Shown here: positions 1 through 10,925 of the stretch, one piece after another
Position numbering within the stretch: the stretch's first letter is position 1
How the letters are laid out: each line of letters begins with the position of its first letter
Origin: Ditylenchus dipsaci
Taxonomy: Eukaryota; Nematoda; Chromadorea; Rhabditida; Anguinidae
Direction of reading: 5' to 3'
NCBI GenBank assembly: GCA_004194705.1
Contig: SADC01001321.1
Span: forward strand, 372,001-436,000
Length of the DNA stretch: 64,000 nucleotides
Translations under genes and position numbers: made by a program
The notes under the pieces: generated by a model
Database searches by the model: none
What the model saw: the letters and a program-made list of their open reading frames with translations, nothing else
What the model was told of the DNA's origin: nothing

Positions 1-329
1 TGTATACGAACATCTGCCAAACCAACCAACCCCCAATAATTTCGGATTAGGTCTTTTACCCTTAGCCGATACTTGCAAGTATACTCGTTCACTTTTTCGT
101 CGAACATCGGTGACCCGAACCATAATCATTTATTTTAGCATATTTCTTGTCGTTTAAAGAATAACCAAAATGCAGCGCAATGAATTCACTAAATTGAGCT
201 CTTAATTTTGTTTCGCTTTACAGTTCACCATTGTTATATTAGAGGGGATTCTTTTATTTTTCAACCTCTCTCCGGGGGGGGGGGGGGTGGTGGTTGTACT
301 AGAGGGGTCTTTCGAAAGTTTTTCATTTG

Positions 330-655
330 TTAAAGGGGCATGCTCGTCGCTAATGGGTATCAGGTAAATTCAAACGAGAATTATTCTAAAATAAATTTTA
401 GTTGAGTACCTTGCGATGAATAAGTAACCATGAAGACTTACTCCGTTCAATAACATCGGTGGCCTAGTGGGCGTAGTGGGTCTGTCCTGGTGGGGTGGCG
501 GCGGCGGTCTGCGAAAGTTGCTCGTCGGTTCGATTCCCACTGGAGGTATAATTCTTCCTCGACTTTCCAAAATGTTGTCAAATTAATTCTCGTTTAAATT
601 TCGCTGGTGCACGCCTTTCAAAATATTCCCATCGGCGACGAGCATGCCCCTTTAA
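330..655. repeat. Palindromic element, TTAAAGG-ended family
   Basis: The left end TTAAAGGGGCATGCTCGTCG is matched by its reverse complement at the right end (GGCGACGAGCATGCCCCTTTAA). A second inner inverted pair is GAATTA/AATTCTCG near 375-390 and 580-600. The centre holds a tRNA-like Pol III promoter. No protein can be read in it. Confidence 0.75.
457..545 (+). other. tRNA-like / SINE-like sequence with A and B boxes
   Basis: TGGCCTAGTGG at 460-470 matches the A-box consensus and GGTTCGATTCC at 527-537 matches the B-box consensus. The spacing suits a tRNA with a long variable arm or a tRNA-derived SINE. The would-be acceptor strands (453-459 against the bases after the T arm) do not pair and the T stem is poor. 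It is therefore more likely a SINE head or decayed tRNA than a working tRNA gene. Confidence 0.4.
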
Positions 656-1453
656 CTTAAGCTCAGCATAGGCTAGCTTAAGATAGAGACTTAGTGCCAA
701 CTTGATAATTTTGTGTTGTTCATTGGAAAACTCATAAAAATTCACTCTCTTGAACGTATAATGTAAATGAACTTACTATTCTTGCAGCAACAAAGCTAAA
801 ACATTTTGTTTATAAAAGCATTTGACTAATCTTTTAATAAAGAAGTTAGTCAGTATTATATAAAATATATGTTTAAGATGGTGATAATTAAAGTAACGGG
901 GTACGTGGTAGCACTTGGGGCATTTTTTATATATATTTTTTTGGCTCAAATTGATTTCACATACACAAAAAACTGATTTCTCACAGAAAATATATTTTTT
1001 TCCGCAGTAAATTTGAATTTCAAACAAAATACTGATTCCCTGCAGTAAATTTTGAGTTCTTATCTTTTATCCCGACCCCAGCCGAATTTTGGTACTTGCA
1101 CTTTCTTTTTAATTTTGACACAAACAAGTCGATTGCATTGTTTGGATAACGTAAAACATGTATACATGCAAGATTTGCTTATTTAATAGGGTCCAGGTAA
1201 CAAAAGCTTGCTCGAATTCTGTGTTTTTTCCTTCTTATATTTGGTGATGTCGGGATAAAGGATAAGAACCAAATTTTGGATTCCCCGCCGAAAATTTTGC
1301 GGAAATTTAAACTTTTCATTCAGAAAATATTTTCAACTGGTCAAAGTCCCACCCAGGCCCTGAAAGTTGTTTTTTTGGGGTTTAACCAAGGATCCGAATG
1401 AAAAATTTCAAAAAAAGGACATTTGGGTAAAAAAAGGACATTTTGACTGTTTT

Positions 1454-1693
1454 TTAAAGGGCCTGACCTCTTCCTACTCGGTGGTCCCCCGCCAATTCAA
1501 AAATTTTCCCTTGATCATTGGACTTCTGTACGGATTTTTTCGCTAGGTTTCTAACAAAACTAAGCCTGAAATTTGATTTCAGGCCTAGTTTTGTCAGAAA
1601 CGTGGCATAAAAATCCGTACAGAAGTCCAATGATCAAGGGAAAATTTTTGAATTGGCGGGGACCACCGAGTAGGAAGAGGTCAGGCCCTTTAA
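1454..1693. repeat. Near-perfect palindrome, TTAAAGGGCC ends
   Basis: About 110-bp arms meet around 1575. Left arm motifs TTAAAGGGCCTGACCTC, GGTGGTCCCC and GACTTCTGTACGGA recur inverted on the right. It is the same family as 42921-43163 and 52808-53046, which share the CCCCGCCAATTCAAA segment. Non-coding. Confidence 0.85.
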
Positions 1694-2067
1694 GTAAAAG
1701 GGTCATTTTATCCAGTGCTTGTTGCCATTTTGAAGCGATAAAAAAGATTTGACTAAATTTTCAAAAATAAAAAAAGATTTGGGGTTCCAAAAAAAGAACA
1801 AATCTTTTTAAAAAGACGATTCGGAGCCCTGGGTTTAACTAAAAGAGGGTGGTATGTAAAGCCTTAGGCGTAAAGTAGGTGAAACACAATTGATATAAAC
1901 TAGCTGTTTACATAGTGCAGTCGGTAACGGGTGCTTTTTGCTCTTTCTAGTCACTAGTTCGATTCCGTCTAGATGCATTTTTTATTTTTCTAGGTTTGAG
2001 ACTCAAACTTTGAGTGTACATGGATACTCAATGAAGTCTGAAAAAGAATGAACATAGATTTGCTAAC

Positions 2068-2160
2068 TGGGGCCTACCACATAGAGAAACTCTGGTATGG
2101 ATGTTTTTTCATGCATCCAGAGTCACTTTCGAGTGATTTGTGTCTAAGGTATGTGGGTCT
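2068..2160 (+). repeat. Copy of a conserved structured repeat with a 5' splice-site-like core
   Basis: The segment holds ACTCTGG...ATGCATCCAGAGT, which can form a hairpin, then TCACTTTCGAGTGA, a second hairpin, then TGTGTCTAAGGTATGTG. The same order occurs on the minus strand at 19490-19605 and 54075-54207. Function unknown. Confidence 0.55.
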
Positions 2161-2494
2161 GCCCCATTTTTGGCCATGAAAAATATTTTTTCAAAAAGTA
2201 CAAAATTTCTTACCGATACATCACGCACATGTTTGAGAGTCTAAACCATTGGATAATTATTTTATTATACTATAGTTTATAAATTACATTGATGCGCAGC
2301 AGACTGCGAAAAGAGCACTCAGAAGCCAGGTGTTGCATAGTGATCCTGTTGAAGATTAAACTAAATAAGGTTTTGTTTGAATAAAGTATAGTCAGAAAAT
2401 ATTATAGGCACCTCCAATTTGTATTAGAGGAGGGGAGGAAGATACCACATGTTATCTATCAATCGGTCATGTTAATTTTCTAACACTGCTCCCC

Positions 2495-2679
2495 TTAAAA
2501 CGCCATTGCTGTCTACGGCAACGAGTTTCGTATACTTGAATTTGTGGGGGACAGTTTTTTTTACTGCACGAAATCTTTTTTTTGACTATGAAGTGATTAA
2601 ATATAGTGATAAAATTAATTTTTCCACCACCAATCCAAACATACGAGACCCGTTGCCGTAGACGGCAATGGTCCTTTAA
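2495..2679. repeat. Palindromic element, GCCATTGC/GCAATGG arms
   Basis: Left arm GCCATTGCTGTCTACGGCAA is matched inverted by TTGCCGTAGACGGCAATGG on the right, ending CCTTTAA. Short ends resemble the TTAAAGG family. Confidence 0.7.
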
Positions 2680-3589
2680 ATCAAAAAAAATTCAGGTCAA
2701 TCTGGAAATTTTTGGATGTTTAACTAAATCTAAAAACCTGGATCGGTAGATCTAGTGTTGATTAAGAAAATGCAAAAACAGATTTGTAAAAAATGTATTC
2801 CCTAACAAACTTTTCAATCCGTTCTAAAAGAATTAGAGATAATGAAACTGTTTATTGAAAAAGCATTTGAGAAGATAAAAGAAAACTGTGTAAAATAAAT
2901 GAAAGTGTATTTTATTTGATTTATCTTATTATTTCAAAACTACTTTGATTGGCGGATTTCCAAATGCCATTCAAAGAGCTATTCACGGCCATTCACCAAA
3001 GTAGATTATATGCTGGCTAGAGAGGCATTCAATATTATAGCCTGCAAGAAATATAAATTAGCAGAAAAACCAATCCTAACACACCAAAAACATTGTTGAG
3101 GGCAAGAGATTCTTGGACAAGTTTTCCCAAGCCGGAAACAGGCAATCTTTAACACCCAAGGACTGTTTGTGACAAGTGTATTATCTGAAGCAGAATTCAT
3201 GCTGAACAAATCTGCTAAAATGGATTTTGCGTGTTTCGAGTCCGAAGCTTGACAAAACGCCTTTTTAAATTTGCACTACTGAAAAAGTTGTGTTCAAGTT
3301 AAAGGCAATGGTTAAGGGCAAAAGTCTATTTCTAAACACACAAATGAAAGTTTCAAGACTCATCAGAACCGTCATTAATGTGGCTACCAAATGAGCTATA
3401 ACACTTCTTTCGACAAGAATAATATAAAGCCTAAAAACGCTGAAATATGAAAAACTTTTACAACTGAAAACGGACACATTAATTCAAACCTATTTTATCG
3501 CTTGAATTCGCCTCAACTAAAATGCTATTTATATGCCGAAATGTAGCTAATATCCAGAGCTTTAATACGGTATATTATATAGGATAATA
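2680..3589. other. Gene-free stretch
   Basis: All six frames are broken by frequent stops. The stretch 2940-3480 is less repetitive than its surroundings, but no plausible splice-bounded exon was found. No feature can be supported. Confidence 0.5.
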
Positions 3590-4020
3590 TTTTTTCTTAC
3601 CGCAAAATACTTTTTTATTACCGCAAAAAATTTTCTCGTCGTTTTAGTCAAAATTTTGCGGGAATTTGAATCTTTCAGTCAGGAAACAACTTGGACCCCT
3701 CAGAATCCCACCCCAGAATGGCCAGAAGCCCCTGAAAGTTGGTTTTTTCGGGGTTTACTAAAGGGGGGTAATCTTTTTGCGAAAGTTTGATTGAGCGGAT
3801 CAGATTTCGGGTCCGATGGGCTTAAACGCTCAGAATTCCACCCTGAACCATTCTTAACCTGCTTGAATCACACTAGACCATCCCAAACTGCTCCAGATCA
3901 GTATCTAACTACCCTAAATCAGTGCTTAGGGTGGTTTAAAATGGTTAAGAATGGTTAAGGGTGGAATTCTGAGCGTTTAAGCCCATCGGACCGGAAATCT
4001 GATCCGCTCAATCAAACAAA
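3590..4020. repeat. Palindromic element with TTACCGCAAAA words
   Basis: Starts with repeated TTACCGCAAAAT words and runs through TTGCGGGAATTTGAA, CCCTGAAAGTTGG and GATCAGATTTCGGGTCCGA, which reappear inverted on the right (CGGACCGGAAATCTGATCCGC). A fuller copy lies at 30770-31425 and a diverged piece at about 1280-1400. Confidence 0.7.
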
Positions 4021-4389
4021 AAAGCAAGCAAGTACATAGAGTAAGGGGGAGGAGGGACTGTCGCAAGCGGTCACGGCCAACAGCTCGTGAATTGGAAAGA
4101 AGGGGAACGGAGGGGATATTTGATCCTACTTTCTTTGGATCCGCAGGGAAATGCCTTAACTAATATGCCACCAAGCTCCTGACTGGGAAAATAAAGAAAT
4201 TTGTAGACATCACTTGAGTCGAAGACGCAAAAGGGACCAGGGATATTGGGGTTATTTTTTGTTCTGTATTGTATTGCTGCCAATAAACATTGATACCGTT
4301 GTTATCACAACTTCTGAAAACAGGCAGAAGATTGCTGACAATTGATTAATTGCCGCGGCAAAGTGCCACGCGGCAAAGTGTGCAGGAAC

Positions 4390-4500
4390 CGAGCAAAAAA
4401 GACTCTCTGACTATATTTTTGATCAATCGGAATTATGTCGCAGATAAGTGTGTGCGCGAATCTCTAACCCACAAGTTTCCTGCGCCTCCTTCGGTACGCA
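4390..4500 (+). repeat. Diverged copy of the splice-site-like structured repeat
   Basis: AAAAAAGACTCTCTGAC, CGGAATTATGTC, then GATAAGTGTGTGCGCGAATCTCTAAC correspond in order to the plus-strand arms at 19160-19260 and 53980-54085. Here the AAGGTAAGTG core has decayed to AGATAAGTG. Confidence 0.5.
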
Positions 4501-4743
4501 CATAATTAGTATAATAATTAAAATTTAGTACCAGCTAAACGAAGAAACGAAAAAGAAACAAGCCAAAGAATGATGCAAAACAGATTATGACATCAACAAA
4601 GCTTTGTAGAAAATACTTTTGTGAAGGAACATTATTATGGAAATTTTCCAACAAAACATTTTTGTAACTCGCTTTTTGGAGCGTACTTAACCAGTAAAGT
4701 GGTTTTAATTCACTTTTGATGATTGAAATCTGATAAACAATAA

Positions 4744-4899
4744 TACCGTAAATGCTCTAATAGTGCCCCGGGGATTTATTTTTCGATCCCCCGAAAATTT
4801 AGAAATCGACAATCAAAAATGGCTTGGACTCTGAAATCTTAGTCAAAAAATAGGGGGGGGGCTCTATTAAAGAGGGGCTCTATTAGGACATTTACGGTA
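4744..4899. repeat. MITE, TACCGTA ends
   Basis: TACCGTAAATGCTCTAATAG on the left is mirrored by CTATTAGGACATTTACGGTA on the right. Bounded by TA. It includes the CCCCGGGGATTTATTTTTC/GGGGGG segment typical of this family. Confidence 0.8.
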
Positions 4900-5282
4900 T
4901 GTAAAAAGCAGACAAGAGATAAAGTCGAATTTGAAAATAGTAACAATGCCATCAGCTCACTAAGGACGGGCCAACGACCAATTAATCTGATTATATAAAT
5001 ACCAGCTCGCATGGCCCAACTGCGCCGGGCTTTACTCTTGCGGCCACGCTGCTTTATGCACCGCATCTCAAAATTCTCTATAACTCAAAAATCAAACTGT
5101 TCAACATACAATACCTGTTTATTCGTATAATCAGCAAAAACTACTATCGGTTTAAATCGGCTCAAAATTAATCAACAAAATCGGCTCTTCAAGCATACTA
5201 CCCCATTCTTTGGCACACCCATCTACTCACCACTCTCCTGGCACACCTACTCACCCTCCTGGCACGCTTACCCACTCTTCTG

Positions 5283-6122
5283 GGTAATCCTTTTTTAGGG
5301 CAAATATACTTTTTGGGGGCAAATTTTAATCTTTTTAGGGCGAATTTTTATTGACTGATTTTATTAAATTTTCGGCCCTATCCAACAAGGGGGGGGGGTT
5401 CCGCCTTGGTGCCCCCTGTTGTTTTTTGTTATATTTTGGTTTTAGGCTTAGGCAAGGGTAGGTCAGCGTATATTAGGACGGACTTAAACATATTTTAGAC
5501 TGATTTCCGAGTCCTTCCTTACATACGCTGACCTACCTTTGCCTAAGACTAAGCCTAAAAGTTAAAGAAAAGTTTCAACAATATTCGCTACTAGCGCCAA
5601 ATTTTCTTATCTTTTTTTCAAAAGTGATGACATCATCATGTAGCCACAGCCCCCCAAAATTCTTTTCTAGTTTTTGATCTTGATACTGTTATGAATGTCT
5701 AATAAAATGTTTCACTTAAATTGCTTTTAGTTAGGCAATAAAATTACAGAACGGAAGTCAATGATAGACCTCGGTTCGTATCAAAACATGTGAAAAAGTG
5801 ACATTTTCAAAAAATCTTTTTTGAATTTCTTGGCGTTTTGTTTATTTTAAAGTAATTATGATTTCGAATTTTGGGGGGCTGTGTAGCACTGCGATTCTAG
5901 ATTCTAATGAAGTATCAGTTGTTTAAACATTTCTGTAAAAGATATCACAAAAAGGTAAAATTATGAACCAAATTATTTTCTGACTTGCTTCACACGTTAA
6001 CCTTTTTGTGTTACATTTTGCAAAGATGAGAAAATTAAGAAAATAAAAAATTCCCCAAAAAAGAGTGAAATTTGCTCCAAAAAAGTATATTTACCCCAGG
6101 AAAAAGGATTACCCCACTCTTC
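5283..6122. repeat. Large foldback element with a nested palindrome
   Basis: GGGTAATCCTTTTTTAGGG and AAATATACTTTTT on the left match AAAGTATATTT and AAAAAGGATTACCCC on the right. An inner palindrome at about 5450-5561 carries TAGGTCAGCGTAT and ATACGCTGACCTA with TTAGGC-like ends. A second inner pair is built on CAGCCCCCCAAAATT. Just outside, 5215-5282 holds degenerate CTCCTGGCACACCTACTCAC words. Confidence 0.7.
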
Positions 6123-6257
6123 CGACTCGGGGCGCGCCTACCGGCGGACACCCCCGCCTTTGTCAAGATGTTTGAAAATGTCATGTTCACAATTATTTGA
6201 ACGAAATTCGATTAACAATCAAATGAAAATTGACTGCAACATTAATTTTTTTTAAAG

Positions 6258-7081
6258 TACAGTCAACTCTCGATTTAACGAACCGTCGATTTAACGAAAC
6301 TCTTGATTAAACGAACCTCCTGGGCTGATTTGGTTGGTTAAATCTAAATAAAGGTAAAGCTTACCTTCGATTTAACGAAACTCTCGATTTAATGAAACTC
6401 TTGATTTAACGAACATTTTTTTGATCCCTACTAATAAAGCCGCTCTCGATTTAACGAATATGGGTTTTTCCGTCTGCTCAAGGTTTTTTTCTGCAAAAAT
6501 ATGGAATTATACCATGCAGACTAGCTTAAAAACGCACAAAAGCCCCATTTTTCAACGTTCCAGCCAATACAAGCTTGAAACATGTTTTTAGGTAGCGGTC
6601 GAGACTTTTTGGCAGATTTTTTTTGACAAAAAATTAGACTTTTTGCCCTGGAAGGCCAAGCCAAATACTTGTTTTAAAGATGTCTTGTTTTTTTGACTAG
6701 AGCTAAGCAACAAAAACCTTAGGTCCCAGTTGTCAAAATAATACTTATTTCTTTATTTTTTTTACTCTTTAGTGGTATCAAGGCATCTTTAAATAACTTT
6801 GGTCCCCAAGTCAAAATGTCGAAATTTCGTCATTCATTCTTTTTGCAGAAAAGTGTCGACTGCCACCTGAAAAGATACTTTAAGCATGTATTGGCTGCTG
6901 AAACGTTAAAAAACGAGGATTACAGGCGTTTTTGAGCTACCCGGTATAGTTTACTCGTGCCATTCGATTTAACGAACATATCAATAAAGATTGTTCACCG
7001 ACACTCGATTTAACGAAACTCTCGATTTAACGAACATTTCTGTTGGTCCGCAGAGGTTCGTTAAATCGAGAGTTGACTGTA
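6258..7081. repeat. mariner/pogo-like non-autonomous element, TACAGTCAA ends
   Basis: The left end TACAGTCAACTCTCGATTTA and right end TAAATCGAGAGTTGACTGTA are perfect inverted repeats bounded by TA. The word CTCGATTTAACGAA is repeated at least six times in the subterminal regions. There is no transposase ORF. The TA bounds suit the Tc1/mariner/pogo superfamily (inference). Confidence 0.85.
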
Positions 7082-7445
7082 TAACATTTAAAATTTTTGC
7101 ATTTGAAAAATAGTTACAGCCTGTAACTATTTTGACCTTTGTAACTATTCTTGTAACTATTTCTTGACACGAAATTAACAATTTTTTAAAATTTTCCAGT
7201 CCATTTCTTTTTTTTTTGTGTAAAATTCATGTGCGGGCAAAGACCAGATGGCCTGGAACCGACTCCATAGTTTGAACTCAGGTCGACACACATTGTGAAC
7301 GTAGCTTAAGGCTTTTTACACACCGTACTCTTGTCTATAACTTCCGCCTTGGGAGTATTTTAAATAGAGAGTTGACTGTACTCTAAATGATTTCCTTTAT
7401 ATAAATGGTTTTTATTGAAAAAATATAAAACAGCTATTATATTAA

Positions 7446-8243
7446 TAACGGGTGGTCCAAAAGTTCTGTTACAAACTTTGAGACCAATTATTTATTGTGT
7501 TATCTCATCGTTTTGATAAGATTTTGATACCATCTTGTAGCCCTGACTCTCTTCTTTAAAATGGCATATTGCTTTCAGCTTGATTATTTAGATAAGTCAC
7601 CATTTGGCTCCAAACACTTGTCCAGTCATTTTATGAAGTTGACCAGCGTTTTCATCACTTTCACTGGTCAAATGTTCTATTGAATTTTGATCGTCATAAC
7701 AATATGTTATCACCATGTTGTAGCACAGCTCAAGAGCTACAAAATGCACTTTACAGAATGATTTTTTGAAATCTGAGTGTTGATATATGGCCTTTAAGAA
7801 AAAATAGATTTTCTGAAAAAATGGCCAAAATCCAAATTTTTCCAATTTTTTCAAATTTTGGCCATTTTTTCAGAAAATCTATTTTTTCTAAAAGGCCATA
7901 TATCAACACTCAGATTTCAAAAAATCATTCTGTAAAGTGCATTTTGTAGCTCTTGAGCTGTGCTACAACATGGTGATAACATATTGTTATGACGATCAAA
8001 ATTCAATAGAACATTTGACCAGTGAAAGTGATGAAAACGCTGGTCAACTTCACAAAATGACTGGACAAGTGTTTGGAGCCAAATGGTGACTTATCTAAAA
8101 TAATCAAGCTGAAAGCAATATGCCATTTTAAAGAAGAGAGTCAGGGCTACAAGATGGTATCAAAATCTTATCAAAACGATAAGATAACACAATAAATAAT
8201 TGGTCTCAAAGTTTGTAACAGAACTTTTGGACCACCCGTTAAT
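7446..8243. repeat. 800-bp near-perfect palindrome
   Basis: Arms of about 395 bp meet near 7860 with almost no spacer. CGGGTGGTCCAAAAGTTCTG at the left end returns as CAGAACTTTTGGACCACCCG at the right. Only a few mismatches are visible, for example TTTAAGAA against TTCTAAAA near the centre. Long ORFs on both strands here are reflections of each other and not genes. Confidence 0.9.
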
Positions 8244-8301
8244 ATACTTTTTTTTAATATGAATTAGGAAAGGTAGCTGTTCCACTACCCTTCTACCAAT
8301 A

Positions 8302-9516
8302 TCACCTCGTAGATGCACCAGCAGCGGCTGCTTTTAACATAAAAGTTGCTGGTGGGGGTGGATGGCCTCCTCCCCTTCCTTGCTGCTGCACTGCAAATAA
8401 GCTGGATGTGGATGAGACGGTCATGTTGCCAGTGCTCTTGATGTGCCCGAACACCACACTCAGCACGATGCCTACACTCACAAACAAAATCACCAGGCAC
8501 AAACACACAGGATACAGCATCTATAGTTCCTGGATAGGAAGTGGGCCACTCTAAGACGGAACTTGGTACTTATTATTGGCAAGGAGTAGCGATAAATGGA
8601 GATTCGGTCCGACGACAAATGTCTCCATTTCACTCTCCTCACACGTTCACTGTTCTTGAAGTGGTTTTCCAGGGCTTTCAGACTCAACACCGTGGTCTGG
8701 AAATTAGAATTTTTTTATTTTTTTTGAAATAAGTTAACTATAAGATTCAAAGTAAAATTCAAAAATTATGGCTCGTTTAAATAGGACTGATATGTCCACA
8801 GCGCGGACTTTTGCGGTCCGGTCCGGCCCGAGCCCTAAATTAAAAAATCGGACCGGGCCAATTTTAAAAGGTTGCTGGTCGGGGCGGCCCGCAAATTCGG
8901 TCGAAAATTCATTCGTTTACTTGTTTTTCTTTCTATTCTTCTTCTCAATCAGCATCATTGCAATATGTTTTGAGTTTCAGAGTGAAGGTAGCCAACAACG
9001 AGAAATATTAATCAAAAATAAATTTTATGGCATTATCCAATTTATATAACGGGCCTTTCGGACCTGGCCTGAATTTCAAAAATCACTACGGGCCGGATCA
9101 AAACTTTTTAAGTTTGGGCGGGCCCGGCCGCAAAATTTATACCCGCGGACAGTATTTTTGATTTTTTTTAATGAAATACCAAGTTAAAGGATGGCTTTTT
9201 TTCGTTCTAATTAGTTTTAACTGTGAATGTTGGTTTGGCAAGTTTAATTGTAAAATAAGTCCTTACTTTCATGGTTGCATCCTCTCTAATCCAGAGGTAT
9301 GCCTCGCCATCATCTGGCTTTTCCTTCTCCAAATACTTTTTGATGCAATCCTTGTGTTTGTCGGAGAGAGATTCGATGAATTCATCTGCTTGAGAGCCTA
9401 TTGGTTGATGACAGTAGATGGGCAAGATGCGGTGGTCAGAGTAGCGAATAAAGAACACAGCCATGTGCTGTTGCGTTTGAGTATCTTCTGGCACATCCAG
9501 GACCGCATCAAAATTT
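8302..9516 (-). CDS. 3' exons of an unrecognised C-terminal membrane-anchored protein
   Basis: Three exons read in one phase: 9267-9516, 8643-8696 and 8302-8520. Acceptors are TTTCAG, TTTCCAG and CTATAG; donors are GTAAGG and GTGAGG. The first exon reads as a folded soluble segment (AVFFIRYSDHRILPIYC near its start, YLWIREDATMK at its end). The last starts with a hydrophobic span (LVILFVSVGIVLSVVFG), followed by a Ser/Gln/Pro-rich tail of about 45 residues ending AAAAGAS-TR and a stop. About 173 aa are covered. I do not recognise the family. The 8521-8642 intron has competing donors, so that junction is the weakest. Upstream exons may be those at 10160-10440 and 14974-15020. Confidence 0.5.
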
Positions 9517-9899
9517 CTGAAAATGTAAATACTAATAAATCATGATACGGTAAAGCCTGGATATAAGACCACCCTCGGGACCAGCCAAATGTGCTCTTAT
9601 ATCACGGATGCTCTTATATCAGAGTACTTTTAATACAGGTTGGGCTGTAATGACTAACAAATCATGAAAATAGGGGTATGCGAACTCGGTATACTGGAAG
9701 GATCTGATCCTCGGTGAAATTTTTACCGATCCTCGGTTAAAACTCAACTTGCACCGGATCCAATACTAATTTTGCGACGATATCAAAAGTTTTAAACCGA
9801 TTGTGCAGTTTAGGTTTCCTGTAAAGGGAAATTTGAAAAAAAAACTAAGAAGAAAATTGCAAAATCCAGGGCAAATAATATCATTTGGTGGGAGCGGGA

Positions 9900-10130
9900 T
9901 GTGCAATTTCAGAGTGTGCCAGTGCAAACTGTGACAATTCAAATTTTGCCAATTTTAGATTGTGTCGATCTAAAATTGTCACGATCCCAATTTTCCCCAA
10001 AGTTTGTATTGGAACAATTTCAATTGGCACAATCTGAAGTGGCACAACTTGAAATGGCTCATCTTCCCCTGGCCATTTTGGTCGCTTTGAACATTTTCGA
10101 ACAGGTCCATAATAAGGTCTACGTGTAATC
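9900..10130. repeat. Degenerate GTGACAATTC/GGCACAATTTGAA word repeats
   Basis: Short words (TGTGCCAGTGCAAACTGTGAC, GACAATTCAAATTTTG, GGCACAATCTGAAGTGGCAC) repeat with drift and turn orientation near 9970, where TTTTAGATTGTGTCGATCTAAAAT forms a dyad. Similar words are at 24220-24345. It explains the open frames on both strands. Confidence 0.6.
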
Positions 10131-10159
10131 AAAAAAATCCCAAAGCTAAATCAACCAAC

Positions 10160-10440
10160 CTTCATCGACCGTAGAAGACGTGCTAGGTTGCTCCACACCC
10201 TCAGCATTAACATTGTTGGAAGAGGACGAAGATGTATATCTATGACTTCTTTGACCCTTCCTCGGAAGTGATAACCAGCACTAGCAAACCCATAGTTGAT
10301 TATAAAGGCAGATGAAGAGTTGCGTTTGGAATTAGCTCTAGAAGGATATGAGAAGGAGGAAGATGATGAGTGCAAAGCTACATTTGATCCGCTTGGTCTT
10401 CCTTTGCACCATTGAGGATGTGGGGATTGAAGAAAAGCGC
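10160..10440 (-). CDS. Ser-rich candidate exon region of the 8.3-15.0 kb gene
   Basis: After an acceptor ATTTTTAG, one frame reads RRFSSIPTSSMVQRKTKRIK and a hydrophobic run FALIIFLLLISF, then hits stops. The same frame reopens as RKGQRSHRYTSSSSSNN and runs to a GTTGGT donor, so an internal intron of uncertain limits is needed. The 10440 acceptor is in phase with the exon ending at 14974. The junction to the exon at 9516 is not in phase as I read it, so an exon may be missing or the sequence may carry an indel. Confidence 0.3.
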
Positions 10441-10463
10441 CTAAAAATGAATATTTTTAGAGA

Positions 10464-10619
10464 TACAGTCGAACTGGATACAGCACCATCCGAGGGACCA
10501 AGACCTAGGTGGTGTTGTATCGAGGGTTTACTTGACTTTATTTTAGTCAAAGCTGACCAAATCGGTCCATTTTTGGGTAGTGTTATATCGGGATGGTGTT
10601 GTATCCAGGTCCGACTGTA
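10464..10619. repeat. MITE, TACAGTC...GACTGTA ends
   Basis: TACAGTCGAACTGGATACA and TGTATCCAGGTCCGACTGTA are inverted ends bounded by TA. The inner word is GGTGTTGTATCGAGG instead of the TTTAACGA of other copies. It abuts the acceptor of the 10160-10440 exon region. Confidence 0.8.
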
Positions 10620-10925
10620 AGCATGAGTCAGAGCTCAGCTAATCGGTCCGAATTTTAAGGCGGATGGCAAAATTAATATCACTACTTTTAATAAATTCGA
10701 ACAAATTAACCTTTTCAAAAGAAATTTTTATTTGGTTCGAAATTTTTTTGTCTTGCCAAATTACTTCACTTGTAACATACTTTGTAACATGCAGCCTGCA
10801 GTTGATTCCTCACTGCTTTGTTTTATTTACGTGTCATACATATATTTTTTTCATGTCACATTCGTATTCGACTTCTTACATTTTTAGTTTTTTTTCGTGT
10901 GGAGATATCAGCAACGAAGTTAAAA

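Noticed and set aside
1906..1980. tRNA-like TACATAGTGCAGTCGGTAACG ... AGTTCGATTCC
   Set aside because: A- and B-box-like words are present but acceptor and anticodon stems cannot be formed; at most a SINE fragment.
2940..3480. Possible decayed transposase read in one frame
   Set aside because: More than ten stops in about 180 codons and no recognisable motif; indistinguishable from random sequence.
4985..5060. TATATAAATA followed by a GC-richer stretch resembling a core promoter
   Set aside because: No coding exon or RNA gene could be found downstream on the plus strand.
7597..7854. 85-codon minus-strand frame
   Set aside because: Lies inside one arm of the 7446-8243 palindrome; the open frame is a reflection of the repeat.
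9168..9545. 124-codon plus-strand frame
   Set aside because: Antisense shadow of the 9267-9516 exon, which has proper splice sites and protein-like composition.
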